A stretch of 64,000 bases of DNA from CAVXFB01 sp963760935 (GTDB taxonomy: Bacteria; Planctomycetota; Planctomycetia; Pirellulales; Thermoguttaceae): contig CAVXFB010000006.1 of the NCBI GenBank assembly GCA_963760935.1, positions 434,001 through 498,000 of the forward strand. The letters are read 5' to 3'. Below are positions 35,539 to 46,700 of this stretch, in pieces. Under the pieces are notes generated by a model. The model saw nothing but the letters and a program-made list of their open reading frames with translations. It did no database searches and was not told the origin of the DNA. The translations under genes and the position numbers were made by a program. How positions within the stretch are numbered: the first letter of the stretch is position 1; every line of letters begins with the position of its first letter.

Positions 35539-38306
35539 ATGAATTGGGTCGCCCAAACTCGTATCATCTTCGTGCTTGTCGCGTGGCTCACGGCCATGAC
35601 GCACGCGCAGGCGTGGCACGAAGACTTCGAGGGACAGAACCCGTCATGGAGCGATGCGGGCGGCAATGCGCCGTTCCGACTAGTCCAGCAGCAGCGACTG
35701 CTGGGCAACGCCCATAGCGGAAACGGATGCGAATGGTTGCAGGTAGAGGGCAACGCCGGTTCGCGCGTTTATTTTGCTCACGATGTTGGACACCCGAGGA
35801 TTATTGAGGAACTGACGCCCAGCGTCTGGATCAAATCCGACCGCGGCGGTCTATCGCTGGCTGTCCGGGTCGTGCTGCCGCGGACGGTCGATCCGCGATC
35901 AGGGCAGCCCATCCAAACGATCATAGAAGGCCCCACGTATACCGACCTCGGTCGCTGGCAGGAGTTGCGGCTTACCGGGCTCCCCGCACGACTCACACGC
36001 CAAGTCCACCTGCTGCGCATGCAATTTGGGCCGAACGTCGATGACCGCGAGGCTTACGTCGATGCTGTGTTGCTAGGTCTATATGGCGGTTCTGGTGTAA
36101 CCAACGTCTGGGTCGATGACCTCGATGTCGCGGGCGACGTTGCCATGGACGCGGGCCAACCGCGCCCAGCACCTTTATCGTCGACATCGCAGGTCGTAGC
36201 CGCGTCGTGGACGGCTGCCACAACGGCGAATCCGGCGTCGACCCCCGCTCCGCTTGTGCCCGTGCGTCTGCCCCCGGTCGATCGGCGGCAGTCAATCGCC
36301 AATGTCGTCGTTCCGCCGCCGTCAATACATCAATCGTCGCCACGCCGGAGCGTCCGCCTGTCCAACGCAATTCTGACGATCAACGACATCCCCATGTTCC
36401 CTCGCATTGTCCAACATCGTGGCGAGCCGCTTGCGACGTTGAAGCAGCTCGGGTTCAACGCGGTGTGGCTGCAGCGCGCGCCGGCGCCGGAAATGCTGGA
36501 AGAGGCCGATCGTCTGGGATTGTGGCTCATCTGTCCGCCGCCGCGTGAATTGACGCCGGTTGACGAAATTGGCGCCGCCTTCGACTCAGTGCTGGCATGG
36601 AACCTGGGCTCCGATCTGGGCGATGCCGACCTGGAGGCGACGCGCCGATTGGCCGACCAGGTGCGTGCAGCCGATCACCGTGTCGACCGTCCCTTGATTT
36701 GTAGCGCACGCGCCGACCTCCGCGGCTTCAGCCAGGCGGCCGATCTGTTGCTGATCGACCGGCGACCGCTGGGCACGAGCCTGGAACTGGGCAGCTATGC
36801 GACGTGGGTTCGCCGGCAGCCTTTGCTGGCGCGAGCGGGCAAGCCGGTTTGGACGACCGTGCAGACGCAGCCCAACGAAGCGCTGCGGCAGCAGTTGATT
36901 GCCTTGGACCCGAGTTCGGCGCCCCCGCTTGGCGTCTCGCCCGATCAAATTCGCTTGCTCGTCTACACGGCGGTCGCCTCGGGCAGCCGCGGGCTGTTGT
37001 TCCTCTCCGACTCACCGTTGGACGCGTCCGACGCCGAGACGCAGCGCGCGCCGAGACGCTGGAACTGCTCAATCTCGAACTTCAGTTGATGGAACCTTGG
37101 GCCGCTCAAGGCAGCTTTGTCGGCACGATTGAACCCGGCACGCGCACACCGGATGTGACCGGGCCAGTACTACGCGCTGAACATACGCGGTTCGTGCTGC
37201 CCATCTGGTCGGCCGCCGGATCGCAATACGTTGTGCCGCAGGCGGCCGCCAACGCGCTGGCGCTGATTTTGCCCGGAATACCCGAAGCGAACATGGCGTA
37301 CGAAGTGACGCCCGGCGGCGTCGATCCACTGCGGGTTGTGCGCGTGGCCGGCGGCATGCAAGTTACCTTCGACGAGTTTGGTCTGACCACTCAAGTGCTT
37401 TTGGCGCAGGATCGTCGGATCGTCAACGACGTTCGACGCCGCGCGATGGCATTGGGACGTCGGGCGGCGCAGCTTCATCGCAACATCGCTGTGCGCGAGT
37501 TGAACTCTGTGCAAACATTGTCCGGCCAGCTTGCCTCGCGGCTGCCTGTCCCGCCGGCTCCGCAGTGGCTCCAGAGCGCTCGAAAGAGCCTGCAAGCCTG
37601 CGAGACTCATCTAAAATCGAATGACAACATCGCGGCTACCAAAGATGCGGATCGGGCTATGCGATCGCTGCGATTGATCGAGCGGGCCTATTGGGATGCG
37701 GCGGCCAAGCCGTTGGTATCGCCCGTGGCCAGTCCCGGCGCGGTCGGCTTCGAAACGCTGTCCTGGCACTTGCGCCTGGTCGATCGCCTCAACCCGCGGG
37801 CCGGCCACATGTTTGGTCCTAACCGCGTTGCCGGTGGCGACTTCGAGGACCTAGACACAATGATGCGGGCTGGATGGCGCTACATTCAACATGCGCCGCC
37901 GGCCGTACAGACCGCCGTTGATTTGGCGCCGGACGCCGCGCGGTCGGGGCGATTGGGTCTGCGACTGGCCGCCGTCGCCGTCAATCCGAAGAATCCGCCG
38001 GCCGTCGTGGAATCGCCGCCTGTGCTCTTCACCAGCCCGCCAATTCAGGTCGAGGCCGGGCAGGTCGTATGCGTGTACGGCTGGGTGCAGGTGCCCGCGC
38101 CGATTACCGGCAGCGTCGATGGCTTGCTAATCGTCGACTCACTGGCCGGCGAGGCGCTGGCCGACCGCATCGGTCAAACCGACGGCTGGCGGCGGTTCGC
38201 CCTCTACCGCGTCGCGCCGCAATCGGGCCCGATGTGCGTCACCTTCGCACTCTCCGGCATCGGCGAAGCGCTGCTCGATGATGTGGCCATTCAAGTGCTG
38301 CAGTGA
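35539..38306 (+). CDS. Large secreted protein of unknown function, frameshifted near 37047
   Basis: Frames 35539-37089 and 36804-38306 form one product of about 922 residues with a signal peptide (MNWVAQTRIIFVLVAWLTAMTHAQA). The first third is beta-rich and resembles carbohydrate-binding modules (HEDFEGQNPSWSDAGGN, then VWIKSDRGGLSLAVRVVLP). A Ser/Thr/Pro-rich linker follows at about residues 210-265, and then a TIM-barrel-like region (LKQLGFNAVWLQRAPAPEML). The frame changes after SDSPLDASDAE and continues as RAETLELLNLELQLMEPWA, then a helical segment and a C-terminal beta domain (GDFEDLDTMMRAGWRY, ALLDDVAIQVLQ). It looks like a planctomycete-specific exported glycan-binding or glycoside-hydrolase-like protein; the activity is not known. 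Confidence 0.62.
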
Positions 38307-38332
38307 CAGCCGCGTTGGTGGCGCCGATGACC

Positions 38333-38453
38333 GTTGGGTGGCACCGATAGCTTGCTATCGGTGTGCCGTTAGGCACAAGAGGATCTTCCATCAATCGCGG
38401 CTGTTGGGTGGCGCCGATAGCTTGCTATCGGTGTGCCGTTAGGCACAAGAGGA
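38333..38453. repeat. Two tandem copies of a ~50-bp two-hairpin repeat
   Basis: Copies at 38333-38393 and 38403-38453, period 70 bp, are nearly identical. Each has a perfect hairpin, CCGATAGCTTGCTATCGG, directly followed by a second, GTGCCGTTAGGCAC. They lie in the 197-bp gap between the secreted protein and glycerate kinase genes, and a truncated third start (GGTGGCGCCGAT) sits at about 38316. Confidence 0.9.
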
Positions 38454-38503
38454 AGTCGCGTTGATCGCGACCACCTGCGCGACTTACGATACAATTAAAA
38501 GCC

Positions 38504-39966
38504 ATGTCGTCTTCTTCTGCCGAACTTCGTCGTCACGCACTCCAAATCTGGCAAGCAGGAGTCAACGCCGTGCGCTCGGATCGATTGGTGCGGCAGGCGC
38601 TTCGCGTCGATGGGCGTATGCTTCTCGTTGGCGGCCTGACAATAGAAATGGACACGATCCGCCGCATCGCCGTCGTCGGAGCCGGCAAAGCGGGGGCCGG
38701 CATGGCCGCAGCCATTGAGGACGTGCTCGGACCGCGCCTCATGGCCGAAAAGCAGCTTGCCGGCTGGGTCAATGTGCCGGCCGATTGCGTCGGCCCGCTC
38801 GAGCGCATTCGCCTGCACGCCGCCCGGCCCGCCGGTGTCAACGAGCCCACGGCTGCGGGCGTTGCTGGGGCCGAAGAAATTCTGCGGCTCGTAGAATCAC
38901 TCGGGCCCGAGGATCTCTGCCTGTGTCTGATTTCCGGCGGTGGATCGGCGTTGATGCCGGCCCCCGTCGAAGGCATCACCCTGGCGGATAAACTTGCCGT
39001 CACCCGATACCTGAGCGACTCGGGAGCCAATATCGAAGAGCTCAACGCGGTCCGCAAGCAACTTAGCCGGATCAAAGGCGGCGGACTTCTGCGGGCCTGT
39101 CGCGCGGGCCGGCTCATTTCGCTCATCATCTCCGACGTGCTCGGCGATCCGCTCGATGTGATCGCTTCGGGTCCAACTGTGCCCGACTCCTCGACGCCGC
39201 AGATGGCGTTGGACGTGCTGGATCGATTCTCGGCGCGAGCGGAGGGCACATTCCCGCGTGTGTTTGCGTACTTGGAGGACTGGTTGCGAAACCAAACCGA
39301 TCCCAATAGCCGGCGGCTAACAGCCGCCGGAAAAGTGTCCGGGCAGTGTACGGAACGCGCTGGCAACGTCGAGCCTTTCCGGCGGGCGTTGCCCGCTGGC
39401 TATTTGTGTGATGGAATCGTCGGTGGATGCCGCTTTACAAATCTCGTCATCGGCAACAACGCCACAGCCGTGGCCGCCGCGGCGGAAGAGGCCAAACGCT
39501 TGGGCTACGCTGTCGTCACGCGCTGTGCTACACACTCCGAAGGCCCGGCGGACGAGGTCGGCCGCCAACTGGCCAACGACGCGATTGCGATGCGATCCGA
39601 ACGGGGCCCCGCCTGTCTCATTAGCGGCGGCGAGCCGGTGGTGAAGCTCGTCGAACGATCCCAGCGCGGCCTTGGCGGCAGGAACCAGCAGTTGGTGTTG
39701 GCGGCCCTTGCGCAACTGTTCGATGACGGCGCCGGCGCGATCGCCCTGCTATCCGGCGGCACCGACGGCGAGGACGGCCCCACCGACGCGGCCGGGCGCT
39801 GCTCGATGCCGACGTTCTGTCCACCGCCAAACGACTCAGTCTCGATCCCCGCGGCTATCTCGCCCGTAACGACGCCTATAGCTTCTTCGCGCCGCTCGGG
39901 GCATTGATCAAGACAGGTCCTACACACACGAACGTCTGCGATCTGCGGGTTGTGGTGGCGGGTTAG
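38504..39966 (+). CDS. Glycerate 2-kinase (GckA/MOFRL family), frameshifted near 39797
   Basis: The gene reads MSSSSAELRRHALQIWQAGV to GTDGEDGPTDAAG in one frame, then ALLDADVLSTAKRLSLDPRG to the TAG at 39966 in the next. A single G missing from a GGGG run explains the shift. It has the DUF4147 N-terminal domain (VVGAGKAGAGMAAAIE, ISGGGSALMPAPVEG, AVRKQLSRIKGGGL) and the C-terminal MOFRL domain (SGGEPVV, GLGGRNQQLVLAAL). It phosphorylates D-glycerate in serine, glyoxylate or sugar-acid metabolism. About 33 residues around 270-305 (NSRRLTAAGKVSG onward) are encoded by an in-frame palindromic element at 39305-39404. Confidence 0.85.
39305..39404. repeat. In-frame 100-bp palindromic element in glycerate kinase
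   Basis: Imperfect 29-base inverted arms at 39305-39333 and 39376-39404 match at 24 positions and open and close with AATAGCC / GGCTATT. Each arm also folds on itself. The reading frame stays open across it and adds a peptide with no place in the kinase fold. Confidence 0.8.
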
Positions 39967-40023
39967 AACTTATCGACTTCTGTCATCCACTCCAGTACAA
40001 TTGAAGGAAAGGCAAGGTGCTCA

Positions 40024-40284
40024 ATGCCCGAAATAAGCCGGTTCCTTGGCATCGTCATCTCCATGTACTACAAGGAACATGCTCCACCGCACTTTCACGC
40101 AAAATATGGTGGCGAGAGGGCAGCCTTTTCAATCGACAACTTGCGCATGACCGAAGGTCGGTTGCCGCACCGCGTGACTGCAATTGTATTGGAGTGGGCT
40201 TTTGAGCACCGCGAGGAGCTGATGGACAACTGGCATCGTGCGGCGCGGCGAGAAGAATTACAGTCGATTGATCCTCTCGTGTAA
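40024..40284 (+). CDS. DUF4160 protein
   Basis: An 86-residue protein matching DUF4160: MPEISRFLGIVISMYYKEH, then APPHFHAKYGGE and EWAFEHREELMDNWHRA. Genes of this type are usually followed by a DUF2442 gene, as here, with a TAATG overlap. The pair is often listed as a toxin-antitoxin-like module, although activity is poorly known. The stop-start overlap shows coupled translation. Confidence 0.85.
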   Translation: MPEISRFLGIVISMYYKEHAPPHFHAKYGGERAAFSIDNLRMTEGRLPHRVTAIVLEWAFEHREELMDNWHRAARREELQSIDPLV

Positions 40285-40295
40285 TGAGGTGTGAT

Positions 40296-40562
40296 ATGCA
40301 CTATGTTGAAGATGCCAGCTACGTCGCTGACTACAAGTTGCAGATCCGGTTTAACGGCGGTGAGACTCGGCTCGTCGATTTAGCGGATCACCTCGATGGT
40401 CCGATCTTTGAACCGCTGAAAGATGTCGGCTTCTTTCAACGGTTTCTAGTGAATCACGACATTGATACGGTGGTTTGGCCGAACGGAGCCGATTTCTCCC
40501 CTGACTTCCTCTATGAGATCGGCCGGCTTGCTGACGAGCCAATGCTATCAAGCAAAAGGTGA
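40296..40562 (+). CDS. DUF2442 protein
   Basis: An 88-residue protein of the DUF2442 family: a first strand around YKLQIRFNGGETRLVDLADHL, then IFEPLKDVGFFQRFLVNHDIDTVVWPNGADFSPDFLYE. GAGGTG at 40287-40291 favours ATG 40296; the ATG at 40284 overlapping the previous stop is an alternative that adds four residues. It is partnered with the DUF4160 gene immediately upstream. Confidence 0.85.
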   Translation: MHYVEDASYVADYKLQIRFNGGETRLVDLADHLDGPIFEPLKDVGFFQRFLVNHDIDTVVWPNGADFSPDFLYEIGRLADEPMLSSKR

Positions 40563-40591
40563 ACGGCAAACGTCTGGCGCCCAGCGATAAA

Positions 40592-40771
40592 TCAGCTCGA
40601 CGCTCCCGATGAGTAAGCAGCGACGGTGATTCCCGCGATGACGAGCAAGCTAACCAAGCATGCCATCAGCGCAAACGCCAAAGCGGCCTCGGCCAGTCCT
40701 GCGAGAGCGAATGGTAACGACATAGCCATACCGTTGCCGCCGCGACATCGGGCAAGATCAACAATTTTCAT
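40592..40771 (-). CDS. Possible small membrane protein (59 residues)
   Basis: A minus-strand frame encodes MKIVDLARCRGGNGMAMS, then a long hydrophobic stretch (PFALAGLAEAALAFALMACL into VSLLVIAGITVAA) ending in YSSGASS and TGA. A cytoplasmic basic start plus one or two membrane helices is a believable small membrane protein. It lies 18 bp after the alpha-2-macroglobulin stop in the same direction. Only a weak ribosome site is seen, so chance cannot be excluded. Confidence 0.42.
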   Translation of the reverse strand: MKIVDLARCRGGNGMAMSLPFALAGLAEAALAFALMACLVSLLVIAGITVAAYSSGASS

Positions 40772-40788
40772 TCAACATTCATCGCTCC

Positions 40789-43700
40789 CTAATCCTTCAC
40801 GCCGATCTTCATCTCGTCCGAATTGCCCTTGAGTTCGGGCGCATACATCGCCGCAGCACGCGTCGGCAGCGCGCTAAACCGGCCGGGAATCTCGGCCCGC
40901 ATGCGATAGGCGACGCTGTGCTTGCCGCGGGCCAGCGTTTGGGCGAAGAACACGACTCGGTTGTCGCGGAACTCAACGTAGGCTCCAAGATCGTTGCCCG
41001 TGTAACCGCTGCGAACGTCGACCGGCTCGAATCCGGCCGGCTTCATGTCCTCGAAGACGATATACTCGTAGTCGTTCTTGCTGTCGATCTCCAGTTCGAT
41101 TTCCACCAAGTCGCCGCTCTTGACTTCGGCCAGATTTGGTAGCTCTTGGCGATCGTATTTTTCGACCTTCTGGTCGACCGCTTGCCCGCGCGAGCCGGCC
41201 GCATGAATCGACTTGTCGGCCTTCACAAGCTTGTAGTACTTGCGATTGACCTTGATTTCCAGGCCGGCCTTCTTAATGAAGTTTTCCAGCGTGAAGTTGG
41301 TAAGGTAGCCGTTGTAGTAGAGTGGTCCACGCCCCTTCTTCTTCAACTCGATCGTGTGTTGGCCCGAGGTAATCGCGTCGCCTGCGAGCACAAACTTGTT
41401 GTCGAAGCTGAATAGATTGTTCGGCGTGATCTCGACTGCCGTTTGCAGATGACCGTCATAATACACCTCGACGGTCATTTCGGGCTTATCCTCGCCGCTG
41501 CGTTGGATGAAGTCGGCAAAGGCCTCGATGCACAACGCCGTGTCGCGGGTCGAGTTCCAATACGTGGCATGCTTCCGATTGTTCAGGAGATACTTGACGA
41601 TCCGCCGAGCGAGTTCACCCTTCGGATCGGTCCGGGCCAGAAGTTTCAAGTAATAGGCGTGGGCCTCGTACTCGCTGCCGTACCAGTACCACCAATATCC
41701 CGTGGGCAGCCGCAGCCATGCGGTCTGGTTCTCGTCGTCCTGCTCGACGTACTGCCCGATGTTCCGCAGGATCATGGCGAGCTTGTCCTTTTGGTCCTGC
41801 TTGTCCAATGCAATGCCGTACATCGCCATGCCGTAAACGGCCAAGTGCGTACGGTCGCGATAGAGGAAGTCGAGCATGTCGGCGTTCTTCACGCCGGCGT
41901 CGACCAGCACCATGTAGACGAAGGCGTCCTCGTTGTCGGCGTACGGCTTCCACCGCAGCCCTTCCGGCTTGTCTTTGATGGCCGCGTTTTTAATCAACTC
42001 GACCTGCGCATCTTGATAGCGACGGAGCCACTCGACGCCGCGCTCCAAAACGCCGGGCACCAGGGCCACGTCATTTTGCTGGGCGATCTGCAAGCCGTGC
42101 ACGACAAGGGCCGTAGTGTGCGGCGAAGAATGTTCACCCCAGCCGGAGAACCAGCCCCAACCGCCGTCCGAACATTGCATCTCGGTCAGTCGCTCGACGC
42201 CGTCCTTCACCATCCGCCGCACTTCGTCCACGTCAAAGACGGGATTGTGTTTGTCGCGCTGCCATTGCTTGGCCCGTTGGGCATCGTCGCCGATCTCCTG
42301 GGCGTTGAGGTTGGTCCGCTTCCTTTCGATATCCTTCAAGTCCAGGTTCATGCCCAGCAGGACTTTTTGCGTGATGACTGTCGGAAGGAATCGGTTGAGC
42401 GTTTGCTCGGTGCAGCCGTAGGGATAGCCAACAAGATAGGGCAGGGCGTCGACCATCGCGCCGGCCAGCGTGGGCGAATAGCGGACTTCGAGCCGCGAGT
42501 CCTTCGGTCGTCGATCCTTTGGCACGTTAATGGTGAACTTTCCGCTGTCGACGGCGCTGGGGGCCGACGTGCCGTCGGCCGCTAAACGAGGCGCGATCGA
42601 GCCGCTGAACGAATCCATCTTCGCCATGCCGTGGACGTAGCAAGGGAACCGCTGCTCCATCGCGTCTGACTCTTCATCCGTGAGAGCCTTCATGCAGATC
42701 ACGGCCTCGCCCTCGTCGAGCACCTTCACGCGCCAATCGACCCGGGCTTCGCCGTTGGGGGCGACTTCGACCGAGCGAGTCGGCCTTTCGCCATCGATCA
42801 TCGACAGCGGTCCTTGCGCCGCCGTGCCGGCGGCGGCTAAACGGTCGCCCAACTCGATCGATACTTGAACCTGCTTCGTCGTCTTCAAATAGTTGTGCAC
42901 GATCGCCGATAGCACGACTTCATCGGTCTGGACAAAGAACCGCGGGGCCTCCATGCGTATGATGAGGTCCTTGCGGGTGATGACGTCGGTCTGTCCCTGG
43001 CCGACGCGCGTGCCCTGGCCCATGCCCCACACCTTGATCCGCCACGTGGTGAGGTTCTCCGGCATGTTGAGCGAAACCTCGGCCGTGCCGTCGCTGGCCG
43101 TCGTCAACGCGCCGACCCACAGGGCCGTGTCGGCAAACTTGGTGCGAATGGTCGGTTGGACCAACGGCGCGCCGGTTCCGCCCGGCGCAGATTCACCTTT
43201 CGCCATTGCTCCTGCAGGCGCCGCCATCGACATGGCATCGGTCGCAACGCCCCCTCTCGCGAATCCCATCGTCATCGACATATTCGATTGAGGGGCGGCA
43301 ACGGCCAGTACGCCCTTGTCGCGCATGCCTTCCGCGTCCGCTTCTTCTGATTCTTCTGGCACCGCGCCGCCGAAAACGCCCAGGTCGCTCATGCCGGTGC
43401 TGTTTTTTGGAACAAGGTTGTGGAACCAGCGTTCCAGGCTCGATTCGGTTTGTGGGTGGTGTTGCCGCCGCCACTTCCAGAAGAACTCCTTGATCTCCGG
43501 CACGTTGCTGCCGCCGGAAATGTATTCGAGCGACTTGTCGTAGATCGCCACGACCGTCGAGCCGACGAACGGATGGCCGTCGAAGTCGGTCAGTCTGAGA
43601 TTCACCTTGGCCTTCTCGCCCGGTTTGTACGCCGCCTTGGAAGGCTCGACCGCGATATTGAGCACCCGCTTTTCCGGCGGGACAACGATCTCCTTGGTTT

Positions 43701-46700
43701 CGGTATACACGTGCCCGTCGGCAATGGTCACGGCCTCGACAAAGAAGTTGGGCATGTCCTTCTGCACCACGCCGATGTCCTCGACAGTACTCTTGCCGGC
43801 GAGACGAATAATCTTCGGTGGCAAATAGACGCCGTTGGTCGGCCGAGCGAACAACAGCACGGTGCTGCTCGGACGATCCGTATTGATTTGCAGCTTCACA
43901 GTGTCGCCTGGGGCGTAAGCGCGCTTGTCGGGAACCAGTTCCAGGTGGTTGAAGCGGAATTGCGCGCCATCGAACCCTTCGCCGACGACAGTGAAGACGT
44001 AACCGCCTTCGATCACGGTCCCCTCTCCCTTTGGGAGAGGGGACCGTTTCACTCTGTACGACAGCCGATATTGCCCGGCCTGCGAAGCGGTGATCTGTTG
44101 CTCGGCGATGCCCTCAGCGTTCGTGGCGAGCTGCCACGTTTGGACCGGCGTCTCGACCGGCTTGCCATTCTCATAGCTGACTTTCAACAGCTTCAGTTCG
44201 CCGTGGCCTTGCACCGGCTTGCCGTCGAGCGTTCGGGCTGAAAAGTGGGCGTGAATTGTATCGCCGGTGCGATAATAGCCACGATCAACCCAGCAATAGA
44301 CCGTAAACGGTTTGCGTGCGACCAGCACCGTGCCGGTGCCGACGATCGTCCGCCGCGATTGGTCGATCACTTCCGCGGTGATCGAATAGCTCTGGTCCTG
44401 GTCAGGGTGAATTGCCTTGGCCACGGCCGTATCGATTTCAACTTTGACCGTGCCGTCCGGGCCAATTTCGACCTCTTGGTCGGCGACAAGCTCCGGCGGC
44501 TGCTGGGCGTGCGGCCACCAGAACGGCGTTGGCCGCAGACAACCCCATGCTCGCCAGCCGGGATACCAAGTGTAGTCGTAACCGAACCACCAATAGCCCG
44601 GCCCATAGAGCCAATCCCATGGGCCAATTGCGTACCAGCGCTCGCCGTAGCTGCTGCGGGTGATCTTGTACTTGACTTTCGCCCGCGTGACCGGCGAGCC
44701 GAAATAGTATTTGGCTTTGATCGTGGCCGAAATCTTCTCGCCGAGCATCACCGGCTCGGTCGGACCGTCGACGGTCACCTCGAATTCCGGCTTCTTATAC
44801 TCTTCGACGCGGAAGCTGCCGCCACCGTGATCTTTGACGTTCAGGCCGTAGACGCCGAGCGTGGCGTCGGCCGGAATCGTATATTCCCCTTCAATACCGC
44901 CGTACGCATCGGTGTTCTTCGCTTCCGAGACGATCTTCTCCCCCTTGGGATCGTGCAGTTCAACGGTGAACGTCTTATTGGCGAAGTCGGACGTGTCGGG
45001 CATGTCGTACCGGGCGTGGCGAATCCAGAACTTGTACTGCACCTTTTGGCCCGGTCGATAGACGGGCCGATCGGTGATCGTGTAGACCTTGGTCGCGCTG
45101 TATTCGGCGTCATACCGCTGGGCATACCAGACATTGGTGAAACCCAGGTACGCGAAACGCCCTTCCTTAGTGCGCAGTGACAAGCCACTGATACTCCTGC
45201 GGCTGGTTCGATACCGCGGCGTTCAAAGCACGCTGCGGTTGCAGGTATGGAAGCGCAGCCTGCGAAACCTGATCATCGCGCGGCGGCTCGGTCTGGGTAA
45301 TCACCTGTCCGCTGGCATCGCTGAACTCGGCAAACTGCTTGGTGACAACTTCATTCCGTGGCGGGTCATTGTGATAGAACTGCCGCCAGCCGAAGAACTC
45401 GACATTCGCCTTTGCAATCGGCTTGCCGCTGACGGCGTCGGCTACGTAGTAATACGTCTTGCCCGAGAGCGGCTTCTTGACGATCGCCGTGTCGTCGACC
45501 CACAGGACGATGAAGCTCGTGTTGCCGTCGGCCATCTTGGCTTCGACCAGGTACGCGCCTGGCTGCTGCAATGGTGTGGCGACCGTCACGCGCGCGTCGA
45601 AATGTTTCTCCCGCGGCTCGACCTTCATCTGCCATCGGGCAACCTCTCGGCCCACGTATTGCTTCTGGTTTTCCTGAACCAGCCGATAGCCGATATTGCC
45701 AATGTTGATCTTCCGCCAATCGAGGTTGCGAGGATTCGATTTCAGTAGCGCCTTGACGTCGTCGAGCAGCTTCGCCACTTTGATTTCGTGGGCGATAAAT
45801 TGAATTTCGTGCCCGTTACGGAAGCGGTACTCAACGGTTGCCCCTTTTTCGGCAGCCTGCGTTTGCACCGGTTCGAAGCGGCCCCAGTTGCCGACAATCT
45901 GATCGAGCCGCTGCTGCCAACCCTTCTTGACTTGTGCATCGACCGTGCCGGAAAACTCCTTCAACAACCGTCGCCAATACGCGGCTGCCTGGGGATATTG
46001 CCGCCGATTCTCGAATATCTGAGCCAAACGCTCCAAGGCCGCAATCGCCGAGCCATTCCGCGGCTCGGCGGCCACCTGCTGGAATATCTTGATATAGTTG
46101 AATTCGTCGGGCAGCGCGAACCGCTTGATGCCGGTGGCCAGTCGCGCGATGGTCTCGTTCTCGGTCAGCGTGTGCAGCGCGTACGTGCCGCTCTCGTCCG
46201 CCTGCGTGTCGTCGGTCTCCATGCGGCCGAAGCGCCAGCCCGACTGGGCCATCGTCTGAACGCCGAATTGGTTCAGCAGAAACTCAGCCAACTGCATTTG
46301 CACGGTGCTTCGCTGCTGCGGATTCATTTCGACCGACTCTGCCAGGCACCATCGCCACCGCTCGCCGTCGGTCGCGGCCGCCTCGAAGCTCTTGGGCACG
46401 TGATAGAAGATCGGTTTGCCATCGGCATCGACCGGCGCGCCTGTCGTCTGGCGATAGAAGCCCCACCCGTCCTCATAGTCGGGCAACACACTAAGGTCAG
46501 TGAGGTACTGCAATCGCCACGACTCGCTGTAGCCGCGGTTGTTCAAGAGCATGTTGGCCAGCGCCAATAGGTAGTTGCCCACGTCGGCGTGGTTGTCGTC
46601 TTTCAAGGCCAGCGGTTTGGCCTGCACCATCAGTTGCAGGGCTCGGACCCGATCGCGCTCGGCGGCATTGACCACCTTACCGCCACCGCCGCGATGTGGA

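Noticed and set aside
38333..38453. A short CRISPR array
   Set aside because: There are only two units, the spacing between them is short and repeat-like, the units are themselves double hairpins, and no cas gene is present.
41443..42585. A 380-codon plus-strand frame inside alpha-2-macroglobulin
   Set aside because: It mirrors the thioester-domain coding strand and has no start context or protein-like motif.
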